Shown piece by piece: positions 36,295 through 45,151 of a stretch of 64,000 nt of DNA. The translations under genes were made by a program, and so were the position numbers. Origin of the DNA: UBA4732 sp002404095. GTDB lineage: Bacteria; Planctomycetota; Planctomycetia; Gemmatales; Gemmataceae. The notes below the pieces were generated by a model. The model was not told the origin of the DNA. It ran no database searches and was given only the letters and a program-made list of their open reading frames with translations. Each line of letters begins with the position of its first letter. Position 1 is the first letter of the stretch. The DNA lies in NCBI GenBank assembly GCA_036783645.1, contig DAIPWT010000013.1, positions 13,146 to 77,145 of the forward strand. Direction: 5' to 3'.

Positions 36295-36587
36295 CTCCAG
36301 TTCCCCCAGGCCATGGAGCCAGGTTTGCTTGTCCCGAATACATTGTACGTTCGGCAATCAAGGGTGTATAGCTGCACGGAAACAAGGGGCCGCGCGTCCA
36401 GAATCGCGGCCCGTCAGAGTGAACATCGCGCACGTCTCACCAGATCCGCATAGACGACGAAAATCGTGATTTCGCCGCGCTGTTTTTGACGCAGTCAATT
36501 CCCCCTGGCTTTCGCCGTCGTCTCAGATTACCCTCAAGGATGCGGTCAGTGTTTAGCCCTCGGCATATTCCCACAGGATTGTTGAAC

Positions 36588-39014
36588 ATGGCCTCCCCGC
36601 CAACGCTACAGCTGGCCATTGCAGGTTCCCTCCTGTTGCTTTTCCAGGCGACGGCTGGGGAACCAGGCCTCGATTCGTTCGGCGACCGCCTTCCCCCCTA
36701 CGCAGTGTCGCGCCTCGGCACAACGCGCCTAAGGCACGGTCAGCCGGTGTCCGGCCTCACGTTCTCGCCGGACGGAAAATCGCTGCTCTCCGTCGGTGGG
36801 AACGAAGTGTCCCTATCCACCGTCCGCCTTTGGGACGCCGCCGACGGCAAGGAGAAATGGAGCGTCCACCAACGCTTCGCGTCCTGCGCCGCATTCGCGC
36901 CGGACGGACAATCCATCGCGGTCGGCAGCGGCGTCGGCGTGGTACGGCTGTATCAGGCCGATGTCGGCCCTCAGATACGCAAGCTGGCGGGCGATCAAGG
37001 CCCCGTGTCGGCCGTGGCCTTCAGTCCCGACGCGAGGCGCGTGTTCACGGCAGGCGGCTCCGGCAAGTTACATTTGTGGGACGCCGCCAGCGGCGATGAA
37101 GTCCGGACGTTCATCGGCCACGACGGCGAAGTGCTTTCGCTGGCGCTCTCCGCCGATGGCATGACGCTGGCCTCAACCGGCGCCGACGGCACACTTCGGC
37201 TTTGGGAAGTCGAAAACGGCAAAGAATCGCTCAAGATCGTCCTCCACCACGCCACGGACGCGCTGGCGCTATCGCCCGACGGCAAGACCCTGTTCGCCCC
37301 AGGCGACGACGGCAAGGTACGTCGATGGACGAAGGCGGGGAAAGAGTTGGCGCCGTTGAACGCGGGCGACAAGCCGGTCCAGCGGTTCGTGTTGGCCGGC
37401 GATGGGCGAACCTTGGCGACCGGCGCCGACGGCTTGATCCTGATCTTGGATATAGCGACAGGCAAAACCATCGCACGAATCGCACGGCCGCCTGGGGACA
37501 TAGCCGCCTTGGCGTTTCGCGCGGACGGCAAAGCCCTAGCGGGGGCCGGAACGAATTTCACCCTTCACATATGGGAAGTCGCTACGGGCAAAGAGCAATT
37601 CCTCACGCAAGGGCACACCGAAGCGGTGACGGCGGCGGCGTATTCCCCCCAAGGCCGGGTCGCGGCCACGGCGAGCGAAGACGGCACGGTCCGCATCTGG
37701 GACGCGGCCACCGGCAAGGCGTTGCGGACGTGCGACGGCGAACGACTCCGGCCGTTGTTCCTCGTCTTCTCCGCGGACGGCGGGACGTTGGCTTCCGGCG
37801 GACAGGGCGGCGAAATCCGGATATGGAATGTCGCCACAGGGCGAGAAGTGCGCCGCGTTGGCAAGATCGAGGACGCGGCGCCGATGTGCGCGGCCCTGTC
37901 GCCAGACGGCAAAACGCTCGCCCTGGCCGACGACAAGAATCGTATCCGTCTCTTGGACGCGGTTAGCGGCGAGGCGAAGGCAGTCCTCGAAGGTTCTACG
38001 AAACAGATCGTCTGTCTCGCCTTTGCGCCGGACGGCCGTACTTTGGCTTCGGCCTCTGAAGGAGACGCCGTGCGCCTCTGGGACGCGGCGAAGGGACGCG
38101 AACTGAATCATTTCCCGAAGGTTATCGACGCGACGGCTCTTGCCATTGGAACAAAAGGCCGATTATTGGCAGTCGGTCGGGCCGACGGACTCGTCTATAT
38201 ACTGGAGGCGGCTTCGGGAAAGACAATCCGTGTCCTGGCGGGACACTCAGGGCTGGTGTCCGCCCTGACGTTCTCGCGGGACGGCCGGCTGCTGGCGTCG
38301 GGCGGCCCGGACCATGTGCTGGCCGTGTGGGAAACCACGACGGGAACCGAACTCCTCGCATTAGCAGGGCATAGCGGCGCCGTTCGCGCCGTGGCGTTTT
38401 CGCCGGACGGCCGGACGCTATTGAGCGGCGGTGCCGACGGCGTCGGCCTCATCTGGGACGTAATCCGCGGCCCACAGGGCGGCGAAGCCCGGAGACGGAC
38501 CCTGACCTCGGCGGACCTGGCGAAACGCTGGGCCGATTTGCTGAGCGAGGACGGCCCGACGGCCAACGGCGCCTTGTGGGATCTGGCGGAGGCGCCAGAA
38601 CAGAGCGTGCCGTTTATCCATGACCAGGTGCGTCCGCTGTTCGGCGGCGACGCCCAACGCGCGGCCAAGCTGATCGTCGATCTAGACGACGACGTATTTG
38701 ACGTGCGCGAACGAGCGTCGGCGGGGTTGGCCGCGATGGGACCAACGATTGGCCCGCTGCTCAAACAAGCACTTGACGCCACAACGTCGGCCGAGGTGCG
38801 TCAGCGCCTGGAGGTGTTGCTGAGTAAGCTGAAAGAGACGATTCCGTGGGCGCGCGAACGCCAGCGCGTTCTCCGGGCGCTTACGGCGCTAGAGCAATCT
38901 GGCGCCCCGGCCGCCCGTGCCGTCTTGGAAGCGACGGCCAAGGGGGCAATGGAGCCTGAGCTGAAACAGGCCGCGCGGGAGGCGCTCGAACGCTTGCCCG
39001 CGCCAAAACCGTGA
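36588..39014 (+). CDS. Secreted WD40-repeat protein with HEAT-like tail
   Basis: 808 residues from ATG 36588. Signal peptide (LAIAGSLLLLFQATA), then about thirteen WD40 units (residues 45-660), each with phrases such as FSPDGKSL, VRLWDAADGK, LASGGPDHVLAVWE; enough for two seven-bladed propellers. After IWDVIRG a different region follows with RAAKLIVDLDDDVFDVRERASAGLAAMG, the HEAT-like end seen in many Gemmata WD40 proteins. Periplasmic scaffold or binding protein; the partner is unknown. Confidence 0.85.
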   Translation: MASPPTLQLAIAGSLLLLFQATAGEPGLDSFGDRLPPYAVSRLGTTRLRHGQPVSGLTFSPDGKSLLSVGGNEVSLSTVRLWDAADGKEKWSVHQRFASCAAFAPDGQSIAVGSGVGVVRLYQADVGPQIRKLAGDQGPVSAVAFSPDARRVFTAGGSGKLHLWDAASGDEVRTFIGHDGEVLSLALSADGMTLASTGADGTLRLWEVENGKESLKIVLHHATDALALSPDGKTLFAPGDDGKVRRWTKAGKELAPLNAGDKPVQRFVLAGDGRTLATGADGLILILDIATGKTIARIARPPGDIAALAFRADGKALAGAGTNFTLHIWEVATGKEQFLTQGHTEAVTAAAYSPQGRVAATASEDGTVRIWDAATGKALRTCDGERLRPLFLVFSADGGTLASGGQGGEIRIWNVATGREVRRVGKIEDAAPMCAALSPDGKTLALADDKNRIRLLDAVSGEAKAVLEGSTKQIVCLAFAPDGRTLASASEGDAVRLWDAAKGRELNHFPKVIDATALAIGTKGRLLAVGRADGLVYILEAASGKTIRVLAGHSGLVSALTFSRDGRLLASGGPDHVLAVWETTTGTELLALAGHSGAVRAVAFSPDGRTLLSGGADGVGLIWDVIRGPQGGEARRRTLTSADLAKRWADLLSEDGPTANGALWDLAEAPEQSVPFIHDQVRPLFGGDAQRAAKLIVDLDDDVFDVRERASAGLAAMGPTIGPLLKQALDATTSAEVRQRLEVLLSKLKETIPWARERQRVLRALTALEQSGAPAARAVLEATAKGAMEPELKQAAREALERLPAPKP

Positions 39015-39046
39015 CATGTTGGTCCAGTTTACTGAGGAGTTGGATC

Positions 39047-40045
39047 ATGAATCTTCGTGTATCCGTAATGGGGATGATGGCCGCCGGCCTTCTTGTCATG
39101 CTGTCGCCGGTCACGCTTCGCGCGGCGCGGGATGTCAAGGCGCCGCGAGCCTTATCGCTGCAGGAATCGCTGGAGAAGGCGCGCGTGGACGGCAAATACA
39201 CGATGCTGTTGCGACAGATCAAAGTCGAGAAGGATTTCGAGAAGTACGGCGCCTTCCGCGACGTGGGGCCGCGTACCACAACAAATTACGCCAACCTCAC
39301 TGGACTGCCGGCCGGTCGTTGGGTCTACGTCTATCCCTATTGGTACATCTGGCGCGACCTGACGGATAAGCCGACGCCAAAACGCGGCTGGGGGCCGGAG
39401 CAGGCGACCGGGCCGCCCGACACGCCCGGCGCGGGCGACTTCACCTCGGCCTGGGCTTCTTTGATGCCTGCCGGCCAGGACGAATGGCTCTTACTGGAAT
39501 ACGCCGAGCCGATCCTGCCTGCCGCCGTACTCGTCCATGAGACCTACAACCCCGGCGCCTTGGTGCGCGTGACGGTGTTCAAGCTCGATGGCGAGGAGGT
39601 GGAAGTCTGGAAAGGCAAAGACCCGACGGCTCAGGGCGCCGGCACAGGCGTATCGGAAATCGCGATCAATGTCGATTTTAAGACAAACCGGGTGAAGCTT
39701 TACCTCGACTCGAAGGTGGTGCCCGGCTGGAACGAGATCGACGCCGTGGGCGTGCGCGACTCCGGCGGCAAGACGCATTGGGCGACGGGCGCTGACGCCA
39801 GCAGTACGTATGCCGACCAAGGTGGAGGGGCGATCTTCCTCATCGCTCCAGGGCCTATCCCGCTTCCGCCGCCGCCCGTGATTGTGCCCCCGGTTCCGCC
39901 GCCAGCTGCGGCGCTGCCCCCGCCTGGGCCAGTCGCGGCACCGGCGCCGGCCGACGAGAAAGACGAACGCATCAAGAAGCTGGAACAGGAAAACAAGGAC
40001 TTGAAAGAGGAACTAAAGAGGTTGCAAGACAAGATCAAAAAATAG
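39047..40045 (+). CDS. Secreted protein with galactose-binding-like domain and coiled-coil end
   Basis: 332 residues from ATG 39047, behind GAGGAG and 32 bases after the WD40 gene; probably in one operon. Signal peptide MGMMAAGLLVMLSPVTLRA. Residues 110-240 (GPPDTPGAGDFTSAWASL, WLLLEYAEPILPAAVLVHET, VTVFKLDGEEVEVWKGKD) look like a galactose-binding jelly roll that contacts ligands. A Pro-rich stretch (about 265-300) and a Lys/Glu coiled coil (KDERIKKLEQENKDLKEEL) complete it. Confidence 0.7.
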   Translation: MNLRVSVMGMMAAGLLVMLSPVTLRAARDVKAPRALSLQESLEKARVDGKYTMLLRQIKVEKDFEKYGAFRDVGPRTTTNYANLTGLPAGRWVYVYPYWYIWRDLTDKPTPKRGWGPEQATGPPDTPGAGDFTSAWASLMPAGQDEWLLLEYAEPILPAAVLVHETYNPGALVRVTVFKLDGEEVEVWKGKDPTAQGAGTGVSEIAINVDFKTNRVKLYLDSKVVPGWNEIDAVGVRDSGGKTHWATGADASSTYADQGGGAIFLIAPGPIPLPPPPVIVPPVPPPAAALPPPGPVAAPAPADEKDERIKKLEQENKDLKEELKRLQDKIKK

Positions 40046-40058
40046 GGGGGGATGACTG

Positions 40059-40130
40059 AATCCTACCAACCCGAAGCGCAAGCGAGGGATTCGGGCGGAA
40101 ACCTCGCTTGCGCTTCGGGTTGTTAGGATT
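40059..40130. repeat. Palindrome, GCCCGAAGCGCAAGCGAGG family (copy 2)
   Basis: Arms 40059-40087 and 40102-40130 (29 bases, one or two mismatches). The core CCCGAAGCGCAAGCGAGG is shared with copy 1 at 3870-3924. It lies between convergent sequences. Confidence 0.85.
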
Positions 40131-40139
40131 TGCCGAATC

Positions 40140-40528
40140 CTATCGCGTTGCCTTTATCGCGTCCCGGCTAGTCTCGGTCTTCTTCATCCCGCGGCCCTGT
40201 AGAGTCGCCAGTTCGCCCTTGCCCTTGATTGCAGCGTCGATCCCGCCGAATTGCGTGTCCTTTATCCAGAATGCGTTACCGTCGACCCGGTAGCGGAAGC
40301 TGAAAGGATAATCGATTATCCTTTCAGCAAATGATGTTGCTTCCCGGGCCACTTCGTCGCCTTCCTCTCCCGTTCCTTCGGCCTCCGCCCCTGTGACGAC
40401 GCCGTACAGCACACTATCCTTGATCACACTATAGTCGGCATCCAAGGTGATCTTTTTTCCCTTTCCTGGACGACTGTGCCGTAGACGCGGTTCGCCTCAA
40501 TGCGCAACGTAACAGATCGCGGGGAGTA
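40140..40528 (-). pseudogene. 5'-truncated and frameshifted gene remnant
   Basis: The minus strand reads YSPRSVTLRIEANRVYGTV VQE to about 40463, then in another frame KKITLDADYSVIKDSVLYG and on to FAERIIDYPFSFRYRV, AFWIKDTQFGGIDAAIKG and the stop at 40140. The frame change falls in an A-rich run at 40450-40466. The start and any signal peptide are gone: upstream sequence is the palindrome at 40534-40717. The reconstructed product would be a small exported beta-rich protein of a type frequent in Gemmata-like genomes. No function known. Confidence 0.6.
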
Positions 40529-40533
40529 GGCCG

Positions 40534-40717
40534 ACGAGCCGCGACCGTGACAGTAGTTTCAAAAAGTACTCCTCACGCTCCGCGTGAGGAACGGCGGGCA
40601 GAGCGTGCGGAGTACATTCTGGGCGTTCGTTGTTCCTCACGCGGAGCGTGAGGAGTACTTTTTGAAACTACTGGTGAGGGAGCGGTTTTCCCATGCTCCC
40701 TCACGGTCGCGGCTCGT
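40534..40717. repeat. Palindrome, ACGAGCCGCGACCGT family (copy 2), interrupted
   Basis: Left part 40534-40550, right part 40674-40717. Joined together, the sequence forms the same palindrome as 25128-25197 (arms ACGAGCCGCGACCGTGAGGGAGC). The 123-base element in its left arm is listed separately. Confidence 0.9.
40551..40673. mobile_element. 123-bp miniature transposable element with 42-bp inverted ends
   Basis: The terminal inverted repeats (40551-40592 and 40632-40673) match over all 42 bases. The ends are CAGTAGTTTC and GAAACTACTG. GTGA directly flanks it on both sides (40547-40550, 40674-40677), a 4-base target duplication. It has no coding capacity, so it must be moved by a transposase encoded elsewhere. 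The inner part of each end carries the palindrome CCTCACGCTCCGCGTGAGG. Confidence 0.9.
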
Positions 40718-40747
40718 TGGCGTTGCGACGACAAGTCGGAGTCTTCC

Positions 40748-42388
40748 TTATTTTTCCGGCTCAATGACTTCGCCGCCGTTGCGCGTGATGAGCGCCCGCA
40801 ACTTCTCCTCCTTGATCGTCAGCGGGAAAGAGTGGACGGAGCCGTCGGCCATCGCGGCGTTGAAGATGCCGTCGAAGAGGCCGCCGAGCTTCGGAACCAG
40901 TTTGCCGGCGTCGAACGATACGTCGTCCGGCTTGGTCCACGGCACGGCCTTTTTCGCTTCCACCACCATGATTGTGTTGGAAAGGCCATCCGTAATGTCC
41001 GCGATCTTCTTACCTTTTTTGCCGTCGAAGATCGCCCCCTTGCCAACGAACGTCTGATAGTGCGTCTCGTTGTTCTTTCGCGCCGTCTCGTCCGTCCCAC
41101 CGAAGAGGGGCGGCATTTTGTCCAGCAATTTCTTGTTGTGGTCGCTGTCCCACGGCTCATCCAGGTGGAACTCCTTGTATAAGGCGTCCTGCTCGATGTA
41201 AGGCAGAACAAGCACGCGCCAACTTAACAGCGGCTTTCCGCTCTTGTCGTAAACCGCAGCCGCCGGGAAATGACCGTTCACGGATTCGTAGTTGAACATC
41301 GCCAGGGCCAATTGCTTGAGGTTGTTCACGCTGCTCATCCGTCCGGCCGAATTACGGACTTTCTGCACCGCCTCGCTCAAGTCCATGCCTATGGTCTTCG
41401 CGTCGATCTTTACGGTCGCCGACGCTTCCACGACTGACCCATTCACCTCGACCTTCGCCGCTCTAACTCCGGTCTGAAGTTCTTCCAGAATCGAGACGAC
41501 GCGGACCATGTCCTTCTGCTTGCCCATTTGCTGAAGGCCCATCACCAAGCCGCCGCGCGCCATGTCCAGCGCGGCGTTGACGGCTTTCTCGCCCGCCTTG
41601 GCGGGCGACTCTCCGGCAAACGTCAGTCTGCCTTCCGCCTTCAGGTTTTCACCCAGATCCGCGGTGAATACCGCCGATTGCGCCTTTAACAGAGGCGCAA
41701 ACGCCGCCATTTGGGGCGGCAACTCCTTCGCCGCCGTCTCGGCGAGGATTTGCACGTCCACTCCGGCGGCAATCAGATGTTTTTCAGCCGCGCGCATGGC
41801 CGGAGTCAACGGCCCTTCCTTCGTTTCTTTGGAGTGATTCAGAAACCGCTTTACTTCTTCCGTTGAACCGATGGCGTAGGTTCGGTCGCTGAGAAACGCG
41901 ATGGACGGCCCATTGGGATTCGCGTGGAGCGCATGTCCATTGACCTTCTCCTCCGCCGCCTCTGGCGCCGCCGCCGCCAGAACCTTCTTGGCGTCGTAGG
42001 GCTTTGTCGTCGTGATGAAGCTAAGCCAATTCCCACGGGATTCAATCGACTGCATCACGCCCGTGACGCGCTCGATCTCGTCGGGCGCGACGCCGGCTTG
42101 TTTGACAAGGCCTTCAGCGACATCGGGCTTCTCTTTCATTATTTTTTCGCTCGCCGACTTAAACGCTTCGTGGTTCCACAACTCGCCGAAGTGGAACGAA
42201 ACGACCGCCACGCCGTCGTTAGGAATCAGGTCCAACTCGGATTTCACCGCCTTTGGCGCCTCATCGCTCTTGTCGGCCGCGCGACCTGACGCCGCCGGCC
42301 TTCCCGCCATCCACAGTGCTGCCGCCGCTAGAACGGTCAAGAACGCCGCGCGTCCTCGCCGTTGCAACCACCGTTTGCTCGCCGTCAT
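40748..42388 (-). CDS. Secreted DUF1559-type protein
   Basis: 546 residues. A signal peptide (AAFLTVLAAAALWMAG) is followed by a region unlike prepilins (residues 45-330, with DGVAVVSFHFGELW and LSDRTYAIGSTEEVKRFL). The DUF1559 domain comes last: SSVNNLKQLALAMFNYESVNGHFPAAAVYD, SWRVLVLPYIEQDALYKEFHLDEPWDSDHN, DITDGLSNTIMVVEA and ADGSVHSFPLTI. Proteins with this domain are hugely expanded in planctomycetes, where they are thought to form part of extracellular fibres. Here the pilin-like helix is replaced by a long exported part. Confidence 0.85.
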   Translation of the reverse strand: MTASKRWLQRRGRAAFLTVLAAAALWMAGRPAASGRAADKSDEAPKAVKSELDLIPNDGVAVVSFHFGELWNHEAFKSASEKIMKEKPDVAEGLVKQAGVAPDEIERVTGVMQSIESRGNWLSFITTTKPYDAKKVLAAAAPEAAEEKVNGHALHANPNGPSIAFLSDRTYAIGSTEEVKRFLNHSKETKEGPLTPAMRAAEKHLIAAGVDVQILAETAAKELPPQMAAFAPLLKAQSAVFTADLGENLKAEGRLTFAGESPAKAGEKAVNAALDMARGGLVMGLQQMGKQKDMVRVVSILEELQTGVRAAKVEVNGSVVEASATVKIDAKTIGMDLSEAVQKVRNSAGRMSSVNNLKQLALAMFNYESVNGHFPAAAVYDKSGKPLLSWRVLVLPYIEQDALYKEFHLDEPWDSDHNKKLLDKMPPLFGGTDETARKNNETHYQTFVGKGAIFDGKKGKKIADITDGLSNTIMVVEAKKAVPWTKPDDVSFDAGKLVPKLGGLFDGIFNAAMADGSVHSFPLTIKEEKLRALITRNGGEVIEPEK

Positions 42389-42522
42389 GATTGTTTCTCC
42401 CGTGCGAAAGCCGTGAAGCCGTCACGTCCAACGCGACGTGCGGCAGGTGTAATGCTGTAATAGTACACAATAAGATGGCGCATCGTCAACCAGATTTTTT
42501 CAAAATCCGTTTCGGATAATCC

Positions 42523-42552
42523 TTGACGCCGGGTGCGCCCTTGCGTTATAGT
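42523..42552 (+). promoter_or_regulatory. Probable sigma70-type promoter of DUF1501 gene
   Basis: TTGACG at 42523-42528 and TATAGT at 42547-42552 with an 18-base spacer, about 64 bases before the start of the DUF1501 gene. Confidence 0.5.
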
Positions 42553-42615
42553 GCCCTATGAAGTCGAACGCCCCCCGCCTACCGATACACTCCTTCCTTC
42601 CGTGAGGTTCCTTCC

Positions 42616-44076
42616 ATGCTTGTGATTCCTGGACGTGCTGGTAAAGACACCTGTGACGGCGTTACGCGGCGCGAATTGTTGCGCGTCGGCGGGTCGGCCG
42701 CCCTCGGCATCAGTCTGGCGGGCCTCTTGAACTTGCAAAAGCTGACCGCCAAGGATGCAACTTACGGCGGCCCCGGCTTCGGCAAGGCCAAGAGCGTCAT
42801 CCTCCTCTACCTTCAGGGCGGCCCAAGCCACCTCGACTTGTGGGATCCCAAGGACAATGTCCCCGACAACGTGCGCAGCGTCTTCAAGCCGATCGCGACG
42901 AAGATCCCCGGCGTTCAGTTCACGGAGGTGCTGCCCAAGTTCGCCCAGGTGAACGACAAGGTGACGATGATCCGGTCGATGAGCTACACGCCCAACGGCC
43001 TGTTCAACCACACCGCCGCCATCTACCAGATGCTCACCGGCTGGACCGCCGACAAGGTCAGCCCGTCCGGCCAGCTCGAACCGCCCAGCCCCAAGGACTT
43101 CCCCACCGTCGGCTCGCAGATCATCCGGCTCAAGCCGCCCACCGTGCCGATGCTGCCGTTTGTCATGCTGCCGCGCCCGCTTCAGGAGAGCAACGTCGTC
43201 GGCAAGGGCGGTTCGGCCGGCTTCCTCGGCCGGGCCTACGACCCGTACACGCTCTACCCGCCGGGCGACGACATGGACATGAAGAAGATGGACGGCGTTC
43301 GGACCGACGACCTCCAATTGCGAGAGGAAGTATCGTCGATTCGCCTCGGCCGCCGCGGCAAGCTGCGCGACCTCATCAATGAAGGGATGCCGGATATCGA
43401 GGAGGCGACCAAGAAGTACAGCCTCGACGAATACTACAGCAAGGCGCTTGGCCTCATCATCTCCGGCCGGGCGCGCGACGCCTTCAATCTCAGCAAGGAA
43501 ACGAAGGAGTTGCGCGAGAAGTATGGCATGAATCCGTTCGGCCAGAGCTGCCTTCTGGCGCGCCGGCTGATCGAGGCCGGCACACGGTTCGTGGAAGTGA
43601 ACTGGCCGAAAGTCGCTAACTCTGACAATCATTCCTGGGATGTCCACACCGGGTTGACCCATCGCATGAAGGATCAGGCGGGACCGATGCTCGATTCCGG
43701 GTTGTCCACCCTGATCGAAGACCTGGATCAGCGCGGTATGCTATCCGAAACGTTGGTTATAGCCGTGGGCGAGTTCGGCCGCAGCCCGCAGCGCGGCGTC
43801 AGCACCTCCGGCAACGAGAACAACGACGACGGCCGCGACCACTGGCCCTACTGCTACACCGGCGTGATCGCCGGCGCCGGCGTCAAGCGCGGCCTGGTAT
43901 ACGGCAAGTCGGATAAAACCGGCTCGGCGCCCCTGGAAAACCCGGTCCACCCGCGCGAACTGTTGGCTACGCTCTATCACTGCGTCGGCGTCAATCCGGC
44001 GACCATCGTGTACAACCACTTGAACCAGCCGCGCGAGTTGGTGCAGGCGGAGGCCGTGACGAGCATTCTTTCTTAA
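42616..44076 (+). CDS. Tat-exported DUF1501 protein
   Basis: 486 residues. The twin-arginine signal VTRRELLRVGGSAALGISLAG lies 20 residues from the start. DUF1501 has an alkaline-phosphatase/sulfatase-like fold: LLYLQGGPSHLDLWDPK near residue 60, FNHTAAIYQMLTG, NSDNHSWDVHTGL and VIAVGEFGRSP with NDDGRDHWPYC carry His and Asp residues suited to metal binding. In most planctomycetes a DUF1549/DUF1553 cytochrome-like gene precedes it; here it stands alone behind its own promoter. Confidence 0.9.
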   Translation: MLVIPGRAGKDTCDGVTRRELLRVGGSAALGISLAGLLNLQKLTAKDATYGGPGFGKAKSVILLYLQGGPSHLDLWDPKDNVPDNVRSVFKPIATKIPGVQFTEVLPKFAQVNDKVTMIRSMSYTPNGLFNHTAAIYQMLTGWTADKVSPSGQLEPPSPKDFPTVGSQIIRLKPPTVPMLPFVMLPRPLQESNVVGKGGSAGFLGRAYDPYTLYPPGDDMDMKKMDGVRTDDLQLREEVSSIRLGRRGKLRDLINEGMPDIEEATKKYSLDEYYSKALGLIISGRARDAFNLSKETKELREKYGMNPFGQSCLLARRLIEAGTRFVEVNWPKVANSDNHSWDVHTGLTHRMKDQAGPMLDSGLSTLIEDLDQRGMLSETLVIAVGEFGRSPQRGVSTSGNENNDDGRDHWPYCYTGVIAGAGVKRGLVYGKSDKTGSAPLENPVHPRELLATLYHCVGVNPATIVYNHLNQPRELVQAEAVTSILS

Positions 44077-44079
44077 CGC

Positions 44080-44144
44080 CGTTTAGCCGCGACCCGAAGG
44101 GGAGCGCGTCTCCCCCGCGCTCCCCTTTGGGTCGCGGCTAAACG
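44080..44144. repeat. Palindrome, TTTAGCCGCGACCCGAAGGGG family (copy 1)
   Basis: Arms 44080-44108 and 44116-44144 (29 bases, one mismatch), directly after the DUF1501 stop. A near-identical palindrome is at 45142-45212; the HPF1-like gene lies between them. Confidence 0.9.
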
Positions 44145-44158
44145 GGATAGTTAAACTC

Positions 44159-45151
44159 ATGCTTCTATCCGCGCTACAGCGCCGCAATCAACTCCGTTCC
44201 TTGTACGGCTTTGACTTTCCCGACGACCTCTTCCGTTTCTGGACATTCGCCAACCGCCTACGCCCGCTCGACCCATTGACGGCGTTCGCCGAGACTTTGG
44301 GTATAAGGCTAGTCGGTCCCTTTGAGGTGCTGGCCGGCCGCTTCGACGACCGTTCGCCGCGCTTTAGCCCGCTCTTACACTGGCGCTATTCCCTCGACCC
44401 GCCGGAGTTTTTTACCGTCTTCGCCGGCGACTCGGACAAGCTCCATTGGGGCTACTATCTCGACGACCCCGGTTGTAGCACGGTCTCCGCCGGTTGTGGC
44501 ACGGTCTCCAGACCGTGCCACAACGAGTTGTGCGTTGCGTCGTATTACGCCAGCGACGCTTTTGAGTTGTCGGTCGGCGGCGACGACCTTTTCCAGGCCG
44601 TCCGGTTGGAAGTGGAGGCGCAATTTCACGACTGCGAGGAATATCTCGCAGAAGACCCGGAACACGCGGCCGATTATGAGGCGCGACTCGCGCGGCTGGA
44701 GGGACTGCGGCGAGCGGTGCGCTCCTATGCCACGGCCGACCGCCCGGAAAACGGCGAGCGCTACGTCGAGAAGTATCAATCCGCCGTCGCTCGCGCTCCG
44801 GCCGTGATCGCGCGGACGCCGGACGGGATGGGCGTCGTCGCGCCGCCGGAAACGTATCGGCCGCTTTCGCTCTCCGACAAAAAGCTCCGGTCCTTACTTC
44901 GCAAGCACGACGACCCAGGCGAGATTGTTGAAGAGGCGCGGCAGGCGCTGCGCGACGGCTTTCCCGCCACGGCGCTGAAGCTCGGCAAGGAAATGTGGCC
45001 GCAATACGGCGAGCGCAAGACGGCCTACGGCTATGAACTACTTGACGCCGCATACAAGGCGCTGGGCCGCGAGGTGCTGGGGCAAGTGTTGCACGCACAC
45101 CGGGAAAACCGCAATTTGCCATCCGTAGATGTTTTTTTCGCGGACGTTTAG
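44159..45151 (+). CDS. HPF1-like protein (DUF2228, ADP-ribosylation factor family)
   Basis: 330 residues, no signal peptide. In eukaryotes HPF1 completes the active site of PARP1/2 and directs ADP-ribosylation to serine. Comparing by eye with human HPF1 from memory: FPDDLFRFWTF matches LPEDFYHFWKF, IRLVGPFEVLAG matches LQLVGPYDILAG, LHWRYSLDPPEFFTV matches LHWRFYYDPPEFQTI, GGDDLFQAVRL matches NGDNVFAAVKL, and ALKLGKEMW...LGQVLHAHRENR matches GLELGMDLF...FAEIIEEHLANR. Human catalytic Glu284 falls on Asp266 here. About 18 residues (CSTVSAGCGTVSRPCHNE) come from a palindrome inserted in frame. No PARP gene is in the window. Confidence 0.75.
   Translation: MLLSALQRRNQLRSLYGFDFPDDLFRFWTFANRLRPLDPLTAFAETLGIRLVGPFEVLAGRFDDRSPRFSPLLHWRYSLDPPEFFTVFAGDSDKLHWGYYLDDPGCSTVSAGCGTVSRPCHNELCVASYYASDAFELSVGGDDLFQAVRLEVEAQFHDCEEYLAEDPEHAADYEARLARLEGLRRAVRSYATADRPENGERYVEKYQSAVARAPAVIARTPDGMGVVAPPETYRPLSLSDKKLRSLLRKHDDPGEIVEEARQALRDGFPATALKLGKEMWPQYGERKTAYGYELLDAAYKALGREVLGQVLHAHRENRNLPSVDVFFADV
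44471..44524. repeat. Palindrome inside the HPF1-like gene
   Basis: TTGTGGCACGGTCT / AGACCGTGCCACAA (44494-44507, 44510-44523) with a 2-base loop, preceded by a partial direct repeat (GGTTGTAGCACGGTCTCC). It is in frame and codes for extra residues in the protein. Confidence 0.8.
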
